Of a stretch of 64,000 bases of DNA, positions 16,474-24,388 are shown piece after piece. Below the pieces are notes generated by a model. It was not told where the DNA came from and did not search any database. It saw only the letters and a program-made list of their open reading frames with translations. The stretch comes from Desulfatibacillum sp. Its GTDB lineage: Bacteria > Desulfobacterota > Desulfobacteria > Desulfobacterales > Desulfatibacillaceae. The position numbers and the translations under genes were made by a program. Each line of letters opens with the position of its first letter. Position 1 is the stretch's first letter. The DNA is taken from positions 1 through 64,000 of the forward strand of contig JAEINP010000024.1 of NCBI GenBank assembly GCA_016342355.1, given 5' to 3'.

Positions 16474-17751
16474 TTAACCAATCATTTCCACAAAGGCTTC
16501 CACCCTGGTTTTAAGTTGCTGGGCGTCTTCCGGGCTGTAGTCGGTCTCTATCCTGAGATAGGGGATCCCTTCCTTAGCCAATCGGGCGTCCAGGCCCATG
16601 GATTCAATCTGATAGGGCTGGCAAAAATTCAGGGAATAATGGATTACTCCGTCGGCCTTATAATCCCAGGCCATCTGAATGATGTGTTCGGCCCTGTCTT
16701 CGTTGGGCGTGAACACGGCGCAATCGATCTTGAAATACCGGTCCACAATGGCTTCCAGCAGGGAGTCCATGTCCTGGGCCGAGTCGTCCGTGAGGTTGCG
16801 TATTCCCCGCTCTCCCACACAGGATTCCTCGCCCACAATCACTGCCCCGGAGCTTTCCACAATCCAGGGCAATTTCCAGTTGGGCACGGCCATGGGACAG
16901 CCGGTCATAAGAATTCTGGGGGTCTTTGCGGGAAAAACACCCACGTTGTCCGCCACACGTTTTTCCAGTTCGTCACAAAGGGCGTTGACCGACTGGGTGA
17001 ACCTCACAGGGGCGTCGTAAAAGGAAACCTGACTGGCCAGGAGCGCATCCAAACCGGATATGGGCTCTGGGTCCGCCTTGCGAATAGCCGCCAGCCTGTG
17101 GAGCGCCTTCCTCTTTGCGTTGGTAATGGCTATGCCCTGCTTAAGGCTTTCCACGGTAATGGAGTTGCCGGTGAGCTCTTCCATGGCCTTGGCGAACCGG
17201 GCATATTCCGCCTTCAGCATGGCCCGGGCGGAGTCCGACTTGGTCTGGGGAAGGTCCATCACATAGAGATTGGACACAAGTTTGTCCAATTGCTCATAGG
17301 ACTTCTTTTTGCCGTCGCAGGTGTTTTCCCCCACGATCATGTCCGCGGATTCCAGGTAAGGGCATACCTTGCCCAACTTGAACCCGAAAGAAGACTTGAT
17401 GAGTGCGCAAGTGTTCCGGGGCAGGATTCTTTCCACTTCCTCCATGGCGAAATCAGCCCCCGAGCATAAACCAACCAAAGTTGCCCCGGCAGCGCGGACG
17501 ATTTCTTCCGGCACAAAAACGCAATAGGACCCGACAACCTTTTCCCCTTGCTCCCGAGCCTCCAGTATTTCCTTGATTCTCAGGCCATGGACTTCGGACA
17601 TTACAAAGTTGAAATAGTCCATGCCTGCGGGCCGGTCCTTTTGGGATAGAAAAACATCGGTGTATCCTTGCCCCAATACACCCAGGAGTTGATCGTGGGC
17701 AACCAAGTCCATGCCCAAACCTTTCCACATGCCATCATATTCAGAAGCCAT
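16474..17751 (-). CDS. Double-cubane-type 2-hydroxyacyl-CoA dehydratase family reductase
   Basis: The product is 425 aa of the HgdB/BcrBC/FldC-like superfamily, and by overall pattern closest to stand-alone double-cubane cluster proteins (E. coli YjiM type). Candidate cluster cysteines are Cys77 (GSYCVF), Cys115, Cys130 (KVCPYLES), Cys145 (GENTCDGKKK), Cys285 (TGCPMAVP), Cys311 (GEESCVGER) and Cys377 (LNFCQPYQIE). Related proteins carry an [8Fe-9S] double-cubane cluster and, with their ATPase, reduce small unsaturated molecules; the natural substrate is not established. A consensus AAAGGAGAA precedes the ATG. Being in an operon with Hdr/MvhD-like genes is the notable feature. A true acyl-CoA dehydratase would normally have a second subunit, absent here. 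Confidence 0.9.
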   Translation of the reverse strand: MASEYDGMWKGLGMDLVAHDQLLGVLGQGYTDVFLSQKDRPAGMDYFNFVMSEVHGLRIKEILEAREQGEKVVGSYCVFVPEEIVRAAGATLVGLCSGADFAMEEVERILPRNTCALIKSSFGFKLGKVCPYLESADMIVGENTCDGKKKSYEQLDKLVSNLYVMDLPQTKSDSARAMLKAEYARFAKAMEELTGNSITVESLKQGIAITNAKRKALHRLAAIRKADPEPISGLDALLASQVSFYDAPVRFTQSVNALCDELEKRVADNVGVFPAKTPRILMTGCPMAVPNWKLPWIVESSGAVIVGEESCVGERGIRNLTDDSAQDMDSLLEAIVDRYFKIDCAVFTPNEDRAEHIIQMAWDYKADGVIHYSLNFCQPYQIESMGLDARLAKEGIPYLRIETDYSPEDAQQLKTRVEAFVEMIG

Positions 17752-17776
17752 TCTGTTCTCCTTTTAAAATTTGGAA

Positions 17777-18265
17777 TCAGTTTCCTTGTCCGCAAAGACC
17801 GCAAAAAACCTTACGCAATGTTTGTTGGTCAATGGACTCAGGATAAAAATGGTCCTCCTCCATATCCCGGGGAATAGCGGAGCAGGATTGGGACGGGACA
17901 TCCTGGCGGACTTGAATAACGCGCCCGATGGGCAGGTCCTGGTTCAGGGAAAGACCCCGGTTGGTATCGATCCACCGGTCGCATTCGTCATGGCTTCCCA
18001 CGCAAAGCACATAAAAGGATTCCTTGTCCCAGGCGCAAACGGCACGGTATCCGGCGCCCAAGTCGTACTTGACGCATTTGTCGATCCGGGCTTCCCCGTG
18101 CTTGGTCAGGGATCCCAATTGGCCGAAATCCTCAGCACATCCGTTGACCAGGTTGTCAATGATGCCCAGAACCTTATTTGCAGCGCGTGCCCCTGTTTTT
18201 CCGGCCCTGGAAACAGTGCGAACCTGTTTTTCGAACTTCACGTCAAGATATACGTTTTTGATCAT
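17777..18265 (-). CDS. Hypothetical protein with RelE/ParE-like segment
   Basis: The product is about 162 aa. The N-terminal part starts IKNVYLDVKFEKQV. The middle reads like a RelE/ParE-fold toxin core: YDLGAGYRAVCAWDKESFYV, followed by LCVGSHDECDRW. The C-terminal third is variable. No antitoxin gene is adjacent. It sits inside the Hdr/double-cubane operon, 26 bases before the reductase gene and 67 bases after the truncated HdrA stop. A TTG five codons upstream (18280) is an alternative start; neither start has a strong ribosome-binding site. It could be a stand-alone RelE-superfamily protein or the remains of an inserted toxin gene. Confidence 0.6.
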   Translation of the reverse strand: MIKNVYLDVKFEKQVRTVSRAGKTGARAANKVLGIIDNLVNGCAEDFGQLGSLTKHGEARIDKCVKYDLGAGYRAVCAWDKESFYVLCVGSHDECDRWIDTNRGLSLNQDLPIGRVIQVRQDVPSQSCSAIPRDMEEDHFYPESIDQQTLRKVFCGLCGQGN

Positions 18266-18331
18266 GACTCCGGCGCTCAAGTGTCCCCAGGGCAGCCCTG
18301 ATTCCAGGACCGCCCCGGGATTTCTTTGTTC

Positions 18332-18715
18332 CTAATTGGTTATATTGGTTACCGGGCAGGCATCCACACAGGCCCGGCAGCCTGTACAATCTTCCAGCTT
18401 GATGCTCCTGGCCTTGTTCTTCACAAGAACCTTGAAAGAGCCTTCCTTGCCTTCCACCCGTTCGATCTGGGAATAGGTCACCAGTTCAATGTTGGGGTGC
18501 CGCGCGGTTTCCACCAGGTAAGGCGCCAGGATGCACATGGAACAGTCAATGGTGGGAAAGGTCTTGTCCAATTGGGACATGATCCCGCCAATAGCCGGCT
18601 CCTTTTCCAGCAGATACACATAATAACCGGAGTCCGCCAAATCCAGGGCGGCCTTAACTCCGGCCACGCCTCCGCCAACCACCAGGGTGGCCCCAATCGT
18701 GTTTTGATTCTGCAT
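18332..18715 (-). CDS. Truncated HdrA-like flavin/Fe-S protein (N-terminal part)
   Basis: The product is 127 aa. It has the FAD-binding VVGGGVAG motif (12-19), the HdrA-type IDCSMCILAPYL block (Cys58, Cys61) and one ferredoxin motif CTGCRACVDACP (110-121), ending six residues later. Full HdrA proteins have several hundred more residues carrying the rest of the FAD domain and further clusters. The following DNA shows no continuation in any frame, so this is a real truncation and not a simple frameshift. Its ribosome-binding site (AAGGA) and tight spacing after the MvhD-like gene are intact. Either the short form still works as a linker, or it is a decaying remnant. Confidence 0.8.
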   Translation of the reverse strand: MQNQNTIGATLVVGGGVAGVKAALDLADSGYYVYLLEKEPAIGGIMSQLDKTFPTIDCSMCILAPYLVETARHPNIELVTYSQIERVEGKEGSFKVLVKNKARSIKLEDCTGCRACVDACPVTNITN

Positions 18716-18739
18716 GTTCAGTCCTTGCGGCTGTGCCGC

Positions 18740-19195
18740 CTACCTTAACTCATTGGGCATTTCCTGCAGGTTATTCACGCTTTGCTTGAGAAAACGCTCG
18801 GTGGGGCCCAAGGCCTTGACCGATTCTATAACCTCCAACGCCACCCTCTGGAACTTGGTGGACTCTGCCGAGGAAATCCAGGAAAAATGCAGCCGGTCCC
18901 CTTCTATGCCCATGTGCTCCAGCAGATTTTTAAACAGGGCGAACTTACGGCGGGCGTAAAAATTACCCTCAATGTAATGGCAGTCCCCGGGATGACAGCC
19001 GGACACCCACACACCGTCCGCGCCATGGCGGAAAGCCGCCAGGATGAATTTGGGGCTGATTCTGCCGCTGCAGGGCACGCGGATTACCCGGAAATTCGCC
19101 GGATACTGCAGACGGCTGACACCAGCAAGGTCCGCCGCGCCATAGGTGCACCAGTTGCAGAAAAAAGCCGCTATTTTGGGTTCCCATTCAGACAT
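18740..19195 (-). CDS. MvhD/FrhD-type iron-sulfur subunit
   Basis: The product is 151 aa and matches the methyl-viologen-reducing hydrogenase delta subunit pattern: FFCNWCTYGAADLAG (Cys13, Cys16), RVPCSGRISP (Cys42) and SGCHPGDCHY (Cys67, Cys72). These cysteines bind a [2Fe-2S] cluster that passes electrons between a donor and HdrA. It starts 15 bases after the HdrD-like stop, with GAGGAG upstream, and the HdrA fragment follows. In benzoyl-CoA reductase class II (Bam) and methanogen Hdr complexes these three proteins work together. The domain is complete. Confidence 0.93.
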   Translation of the reverse strand: MSEWEPKIAAFFCNWCTYGAADLAGVSRLQYPANFRVIRVPCSGRISPKFILAAFRHGADGVWVSGCHPGDCHYIEGNFYARRKFALFKNLLEHMGIEGDRLHFSWISSAESTKFQRVALEVIESVKALGPTERFLKQSVNNLQEMPNELR

Positions 19196-19210
19196 GTTGC
19201 GTCTCCTCGG

Positions 19211-20545
19211 TTATTTTTTTGCAAAGGGATCAGGGGTTCCAGGTTCTCCGGGCAGCCATACTTCCTTCAAATCGTCTCCCAGGTATTCACGCTCGTTTTC
19301 ACCCAAAATTCCCAGGGACAAGGCGACAAGCGTCCACAGGTGGAGCGTGTGGTAATCGGCTTCATGGTGCTCAGCCAAGTCATGGATCTGGGCGTGGCAG
19401 TTGTGGCAAGGGGTCACCACATAATCGGCCCCGGTCGCCATAATCTGGTCAAACTTGATCTGTCCGTACGCCCTTCTGGCGTCCGTGAAACCGGACTGAA
19501 GAAATCCGCCGCCGCCGCCGCAGCAAAAGTTGTTGGACTTGTTGGGGGTCATGTCCACAAAGTTCTCTTCGCCAACAACAGCCTTGACCACAAAACGCAG
19601 ATCATCGGCCAATTCGTCCTTGAAGCTCTTACGGATCTGGTTGCAGGGGTCCTGTACCGTGAATCTGATTTTAAGATCCTTATTCCAATCGGAATTGACT
19701 TTGAGTTTTCCCTCGCGGATCCACTTGGCGTAGTACCTGACCATGGGAGCGATTTCCAGGTCCGTCTCAATACCGTACTTCTGCTGGCCTTTCCAAATGC
19801 TGAAGGTTGAGTGGCCGCACTCGGTGTTCAGATACACCTTGGCCCCCAGATCCTTGGCGGAATCCAGGCTCATCTTGGCGATCTTTTTCCAGTTTTCGTC
19901 ATCTGCCAGGAACATGCAGTAGTTCTCGCCACCCCAGCCCGTGGTGGAATAGGTCCAATCCACGCCTGCCAGATGCAAAATCTTCCACAAGGGAATCATT
20001 TCGTCGGGCTCGGTCACGGGCTCGCGGGAATTCTGGGAAACAAAAAATTCGGCGCCCTGCTTGTCCACAGGCGCTTCCAGGTTTTCCCAGCCGGGCTGGG
20101 TTTCCCGTACTTCCTCCACCACGTCTTCCACCACAAACTGGAAATCGTCCGGAGCCGCGCCCATGGCGCTACAGGAGGAGTTACGCAGGGCCATGTCACA
20201 GCTTCCCAAGATGCCCTTGGGACGGTCTTCACGAGGCGTGAGCTTGCGGGCTTCAAACACCAGGCCGGAAATATCTATGTTCATGGGGCACACATAGGTG
20301 CACCGCTGGCACATGGAGCACATCCACACCCAGTTGGTTTTTGCGATTTCCTCATCCAGGCCGAGAGCAGCCATGCGCAGGAATTTACGGGGGTCCATGC
20401 CCTCCAAACCAGCAGCAGGGCATCCGGAAGCACAGGCTCCACAGGTCAGGCATAAATTAAGGTTTCCACCTTGAGGCAGGATTTCCATTACCTTATTGAT
20501 GAAAGCGCTTTTTTTTCTTTTTCCAATAACAATAGGCGATTCCAC
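19211..20545 (-). CDS. HdrD-like Fe-S protein (ferredoxin plus CCG domains)
   Basis: The product is 444 aa. The N-terminal HdrC-like part has two 4Fe-4S motifs, CLTCGACASGCP (32-43) and CSMCQRCTYVCP (76-87). The C-terminal HdrB-like part has one complete CCG motif: Cys301, Cys341-Cys342 followed by a glycine run, then PCHNCH (Cys380, Cys383). The first CCG repeat expected in HdrD is degenerate (only NYC and TEC remain). Relatives include HdrD and BamD and pass electrons to disulfides or partner complexes. The start is GTG, with AGGAG six bases upstream. First gene of the operon, with its own promoter. Confidence 0.9.
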   Translation of the reverse strand: MESPIVIGKRKKSAFINKVMEILPQGGNLNLCLTCGACASGCPAAGLEGMDPRKFLRMAALGLDEEIAKTNWVWMCSMCQRCTYVCPMNIDISGLVFEARKLTPREDRPKGILGSCDMALRNSSCSAMGAAPDDFQFVVEDVVEEVRETQPGWENLEAPVDKQGAEFFVSQNSREPVTEPDEMIPLWKILHLAGVDWTYSTTGWGGENYCMFLADDENWKKIAKMSLDSAKDLGAKVYLNTECGHSTFSIWKGQQKYGIETDLEIAPMVRYYAKWIREGKLKVNSDWNKDLKIRFTVQDPCNQIRKSFKDELADDLRFVVKAVVGEENFVDMTPNKSNNFCCGGGGGFLQSGFTDARRAYGQIKFDQIMATGADYVVTPCHNCHAQIHDLAEHHEADYHTLHLWTLVALSLGILGENEREYLGDDLKEVWLPGEPGTPDPFAKK

Positions 20546-20593
20546 AGTATTCTCCTTATGGATAGAGTCTTAGGATACAAAATCGTAAGGAAG

Positions 20594-20620
20594 ATTATAT
20601 AGATAGGATTAATCAGTCAA
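20594..20620 (-). promoter_or_regulatory. Promoter of the Hdr/double-cubane operon
   Basis: On the minus strand TTGACT (20615-20620) is followed after 15 bp by a perfect TATAAT (20594-20599). Start of transcription would be near 20587, giving a leader of about 40 bases to the GTG of the HdrD-like gene. The spacer is shorter than ideal. The surrounding A+T-rich stretch contrasts with the genes on both sides. Confidence 0.6.
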
Positions 20621-20709
20621 ATTGAAAATATCAATATATTCGACCGATTTTATTCTGTTGGTCTATTTGAGGAATAGATTGTGGGAATATCAGCGGGTTG
20701 CAGGTCGGA

Positions 20710-21264
20710 TCAAACGCCGGAACAGGAAGAAATTATTCGGGAAAGAATGCTTTTCTCCCGGAGGATTTCGGCGACGGAGGCTGGAACCAGATGTTTCCAG
20801 GGAGAGTTGACTGCCATGGCATGGCGCACCTGGGTGGAGGTGATGCCCTTTTGGTCCGCAGGACGACGCCACAGGATATCCACAGTGAGTCCGTGCTCCT
20901 GAAACATAGCCAGTTTGCGCTCTCCCCAGGCATCGTAAATGGTGAGGAAAAAGGTGGCGTCCAGGGGCAGGTAATTGGCCCAGAGTTCCGGCAAGTTGAC
21001 GGGAAAGGGAACCACGGAAAAAGCGCCCGGCGGCAGGCCTTCTTCCATTAAGGCTGCGCTCACCATGCAGTAGCGTTCCCAGTAGGTGAGAGGGTTTGAG
21101 GCAGGCGCGCTTCTGGCAGGATCGGCGCCATCTTCCCGTGTGAGGCCCGGGTCCGGGTTGGTTATGCCCACCACAAGGTGGGAGCATTTTTTCGCTCCAG
21201 CCAGGATGTACTTCATGTGGTCATTGTGCAGGATTTGGAATCTTCCGTGTACCACTCCGGTCAT
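20710..21264 (-). CDS. Nucleotidyltransferase of the NadM/cytidylyltransferase fold
   Basis: The product is 184 aa. The start VHGRFQILHNDHMKYI contains the HxxH nucleotide-binding motif of the adenylyl/cytidylyl-transferase superfamily. The second conserved block is ITSTQVRHAM (the ISSTxxR motif). Archaeal-type NadM (nicotinamide-nucleotide adenylyltransferase) is similar in size and motifs, so NAD synthesis is possible. GGGAGA precedes the ATG. It follows the phosphoglycerate-mutase-like gene by 44 bases and is likely co-transcribed with it. Substrate assignment is uncertain. Confidence 0.8.
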   Translation of the reverse strand: MTGVVHGRFQILHNDHMKYILAGAKKCSHLVVGITNPDPGLTREDGADPARSAPASNPLTYWERYCMVSAALMEEGLPPGAFSVVPFPVNLPELWANYLPLDATFFLTIYDAWGERKLAMFQEHGLTVDILWRRPADQKGITSTQVRHAMAVNSPWKHLVPASVAEILREKSILSRIISSCSGV

Positions 21265-21308
21265 ATATGTCTCCCACTTAGCCTTTGGTTCTGTGGCAGA
21301 AAAAGGCC

Positions 21309-22622
21309 CTATTTCAAAATGGTAAAAGATTCCCGGTTCCCCGGCCAGTAGGGCTGGTCTTCCGGGGTATCCATGATGCCCTGGAGTTTGGACATCTCCA
21401 GGTTGTCAAGGATGGTCAACAGGCATTCCTTGCCGCGCAATTGACCCAAGGCGCCCCGGGCGCAGGCGATTTCGCTGAAAGCCCGCACATGGTCCAGCCG
21501 CACGCCCTGGCCGTGTAATGCCAGAGGCACGGTCTCCCCGGAATGGATCAGGGGGCCGGAGGATGGGGTGGAATGATCCGAGGTGACAACAAGAAGTATA
21601 TCCGGGTCATCCAGGTGGCCTGCCAATGCCTGCTCCAGGCCCTTGTCCAGGGCTTCGATAGCCCGCATTTTCAGGTTGGGGTCTTTTTTGTGGGCCGCCT
21701 CGTCCAGGACTTTGGTATGCACATGGATCAGCCCGTATTGGCCGGATTTTTCCAGGGCGATGCCCACCCTCCGGGCCAGGTCGTCGCCGGGTTGGTCCGT
21801 GTCGCTGTCCTTAATCACGTCCATGTCCAAAAAACGGGCTAGGCCGTGATACACGGCCCCGGACGATATGCTCAATCCGCGAATTCCCCACCGGTGATGG
21901 AAAGGCTCCACACCGGAATATGCCCCGGCCCTTTGGGTGACCACGGCGTTGGCAGGGGATTCCCCCCTGGCGCAGCGGTTTTTATTCACAGGATGGTCAT
22001 CCAATTTCAGATGGGCGAAACGCAGGTAAGCGTACAAGGCCTTGGCGGTTTTCCTGGCCTTGGGATCATGGGCCTGGGACGCCCAGGGCCGAACAGCGCA
22101 CAAGGGGCCGCCGGGCATCATGGTGTCGCTATCCGTAATAAACCGGGAGACCGGCCCTCCGGCAACCAGAATACCGTCCACACCCCTGGTTTGATGAAAC
22201 CGGAACCAAATCCCATCAGCCCGCCAGTTCTCCACGGCCCGAATGAGTTCGGCGGCCTCTTCGGGACTGGCGTCCGGCCTTTTTTCCTCCAGAATCAACG
22301 CGCCATGGTGCACACTCACATACGAAAGATGGGCCAACAAGGCCACTTCCCCCGGGTGCATATCCAAACCCCAGCCCAGGCCTTCCAAAAAGCCACGGCC
22401 AGGAAACTCTTCCGGCTGGTACCCGAACATGGCGAAATGGGCGTTCTCGCTGGGCAAAGCCTGTCCCTGAAGGGCTGCATGAAAGGCCCCGCAGGACCCT
22501 TGGGCGGCAATCCGGTCCAAAAAAGGCGTGTGAGCTGCCTCCAAGGGAGTGCCATTACCCAAAAAAGAATAGGACCGGTCGCCCAGACCGTCCAGTAATA
22601 TGAGGATGCATGTCTTAGCCAT
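21309..22622 (-). CDS. Cofactor-independent phosphoglycerate mutase-like metalloenzyme
   Basis: The product is 437 aa in the alkaline phosphatase superfamily. It begins CILILLDGLGDR (first metal-ligand aspartate) and continues TPLEAAHTPFLDRIA, the usual opening of apgM-type phosphoglycerate mutases. The C-terminal half has LVVTSDHSTPSSGPLIHSGE, which supplies Asp, His and Ser ligands. apgM interconverts 2- and 3-phosphoglycerate; related proteins have other substrates. ATG at 22622 is preferred to the TTG two codons upstream. The following nucleotidyltransferase is co-oriented. Confidence 0.82.
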   Translation of the reverse strand: MAKTCILILLDGLGDRSYSFLGNGTPLEAAHTPFLDRIAAQGSCGAFHAALQGQALPSENAHFAMFGYQPEEFPGRGFLEGLGWGLDMHPGEVALLAHLSYVSVHHGALILEEKRPDASPEEAAELIRAVENWRADGIWFRFHQTRGVDGILVAGGPVSRFITDSDTMMPGGPLCAVRPWASQAHDPKARKTAKALYAYLRFAHLKLDDHPVNKNRCARGESPANAVVTQRAGAYSGVEPFHHRWGIRGLSISSGAVYHGLARFLDMDVIKDSDTDQPGDDLARRVGIALEKSGQYGLIHVHTKVLDEAAHKKDPNLKMRAIEALDKGLEQALAGHLDDPDILLVVTSDHSTPSSGPLIHSGETVPLALHGQGVRLDHVRAFSEIACARGALGQLRGKECLLTILDNLEMSKLQGIMDTPEDQPYWPGNRESFTILK

Positions 22623-22746
22623 GGTCAATCATAGCACGGTCCTGGAGTGGCGTTCAACGCTATTCATTGCCCGGGCCTATTGTCATGGCCGGAAAGATAG
22701 AAATTATCAATTTGATCTATATATAAACTATTACTATATTAATAGC

Positions 22747-23382
22747 ATGATTATGGACCTTCATGTACATACCACGGTTTCCCCGTGCAGCAACCTTACC
22801 ATGGACGAAATCCTGGCCAATGCCCGATATTTGGGCCTGGACGGGGTGTGTGTTACAGATCATTATCGGGCCGGGGAATTATCGTCGAAAGGCGACTTTG
22901 TGTGCAACGGCCTAGTGGTCATTGTGGGAACGGAATACGCCACTCCTCAGGGCGATTTGTTATTATTCGGGCCGCATCTTGATTTTCCCGACAATTTGTC
23001 TGCCCCGGAGGTCTTGTCCAGGGTGGAGGCCCAGGGCGGCGCCGGTGTGCTAGCCCATCCTTTTCGTAAAAAAAGGCCGGGGGCTGAGGAATTGGTATCC
23101 CGGGGATTGGTCACCGCAGTGGAAGAGATCAACGGCAGGAATACCCCGGAGGAAAACCTGAGGGTTGCTGGCTGGCTTGCCAAATATCCTCTCCACACCG
23201 TGGCTGGCAGCGACGCCCATTCCCTGGAGGAATTGGGCCGGGTGGCGACCTACTTTTCCAGGCCCGTCCATGGATGGAAGGACTTGGCAGCGGCCCTAAA
23301 GGCCGGAGACATGATTCCCCAAATCAGCGCAAAGTTGCCTCCAATTTTGCATCAAACCAACAATCAGTTGAACTGCGCCTGA
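22747..23382 (+). CDS. PHP-domain metal-dependent phosphoesterase
   Basis: The product is 211 aa. It starts MDLHVHTTVSPCSN, the first PHP metal-binding motif (HxH), and continues with VTDHYRAGEL, GTEYATPQGDLLLFG, LAHPFRKKR and AGSDAHSLEELG, the other PHP blocks. PHP enzymes use three metal ions to hydrolyse phosphate esters; small stand-alone members act on nucleotide or sugar phosphates. ATG at 22747 or 22753 is the likely start; neither has a clear ribosome-binding site, and longer in-frame sequence upstream is not PHP-like. Divergent from the phosphoglycerate mutase-like gene. Confidence 0.85.
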   Translation: MIMDLHVHTTVSPCSNLTMDEILANARYLGLDGVCVTDHYRAGELSSKGDFVCNGLVVIVGTEYATPQGDLLLFGPHLDFPDNLSAPEVLSRVEAQGGAGVLAHPFRKKRPGAEELVSRGLVTAVEEINGRNTPEENLRVAGWLAKYPLHTVAGSDAHSLEELGRVATYFSRPVHGWKDLAAALKAGDMIPQISAKLPPILHQTNNQLNCA

Positions 23383-23450
23383 CCCTGGTTTACAATCCTT
23401 CCTTATAGATTCGTTTTTCCTATTCCCTCAAAGACAGGCCAGGACACTTT

Positions 23451-24338
23451 ATGCCCTTATCCTTCGAGCCCATTCGTTTGGACCAACAAGAACGGTATCG
23501 CGTTTTTCTGAAACAATGCCCCGGACCCGGTTCGGAATACAGTTTTATTAACCTGTTCGCGTGGCAGGAGGCCCATGGTCTGGAATGGGCCTGGACCGAT
23601 ACCCTGGTGTGGATTCGCCAGACCATACCCACCACGGTGTATTGGGCGCCCATGGGAGACTGGCAGGCTATAAACTGGCGCAAAGCATTGGATAGCCTGG
23701 AAGCCCCCTCCCCTTTTTCAAGGGCGCCGGAACAACTTGCCATGGTGTGGAAAAACAGCGCGGAAATCAATATGCAGTTGGAAGAGGACCGGGACCAGTG
23801 GGACTATTTGTATTCCGTGCCTGAGTTGGCGGCCCTTGGCGGCAAAAAATATCACTCCAAGAAAAATCACCTGAACCGCTTTTTAAAAACCTATGCATCC
23901 CGCTACGTAGCCATGGATGCTTCCAACGCCAGGGAGGCTTCAAGGCTTCAGGAATCCTGGTGCCAATGGCGGGATTGCGAGTCCCAGGAGTCCCTGGCCA
24001 ATGAAAACCAGGGGATATTTAAGGTGTTGGAGCATTGGGAATCGTTTCCCAACATCCTGGGCGGCCTTCTGTTCGTGGGGGACGATCTGGCCGCCTACAC
24101 CATTGGCGAAGCCTTTACGCCTGATATGCTGCTCATTCATTTTGAAAAAGGATCTCCCGATTACAACGGCTCCTACCAGGCCATCAATCAGCAGTTTCTG
24201 GAAAACGAGGGCGGAAACCATCCCCTGGTGAACCGGGAGCAGGACACGGGCGACGAGGGCATGCGCAAGGCCAAGATGTCTTATAATCCGGTGGATTTTG
24301 TGCGGAAATATTCGGGACATTTCGTTGGTCTGAAATAA
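23451..24338 (+). CDS. DUF2156 / phosphatidylglycerol lysyltransferase-like protein
   Basis: The product is 295 aa. It resembles the C-terminal acyltransferase-like (GNAT-related) domain of lysyl-phosphatidylglycerol synthase (DUF2156): LKQCPGPGSEYSFINLFAW near the N terminus, LGGKKYHSKKNHLNRF (about 130-145), and the C-terminal INQQFLENEGGNHPLVNRE and KAKMSYNP blocks. No membrane segments are present, so it lacks the flippase part of MprF and is probably soluble. Substrate may be an aminoacyl-tRNA or acyl donor. It is followed by a strong bidirectional terminator. Confidence 0.8.
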   Translation: MPLSFEPIRLDQQERYRVFLKQCPGPGSEYSFINLFAWQEAHGLEWAWTDTLVWIRQTIPTTVYWAPMGDWQAINWRKALDSLEAPSPFSRAPEQLAMVWKNSAEINMQLEEDRDQWDYLYSVPELAALGGKKYHSKKNHLNRFLKTYASRYVAMDASNAREASRLQESWCQWRDCESQESLANENQGIFKVLEHWESFPNILGGLLFVGDDLAAYTIGEAFTPDMLLIHFEKGSPDYNGSYQAINQQFLENEGGNHPLVNREQDTGDEGMRKAKMSYNPVDFVRKYSGHFVGLK

Positions 24339-24375
24339 AAAACGGGCCGCAGATTTCACGGCCCGGCTTTTTTTG
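24336..24375. terminator. Bidirectional intrinsic terminator
   Basis: A perfect 7-bp stem (CGGGCCG 24343-24349 with CGGCCCG 24359-24365) is preceded by an A run and followed by seven T. It serves the convergent DUF2156 gene (plus) and EF-G gene (minus). Confidence 0.92.
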
Positions 24376-24388
24376 AAATTATTTCCTG

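Noticed and set aside
18782-19810. Plus-strand open frame of 342 codons
   Set aside because: Antisense to the MvhD-like and HdrD-like genes; no domain seen.
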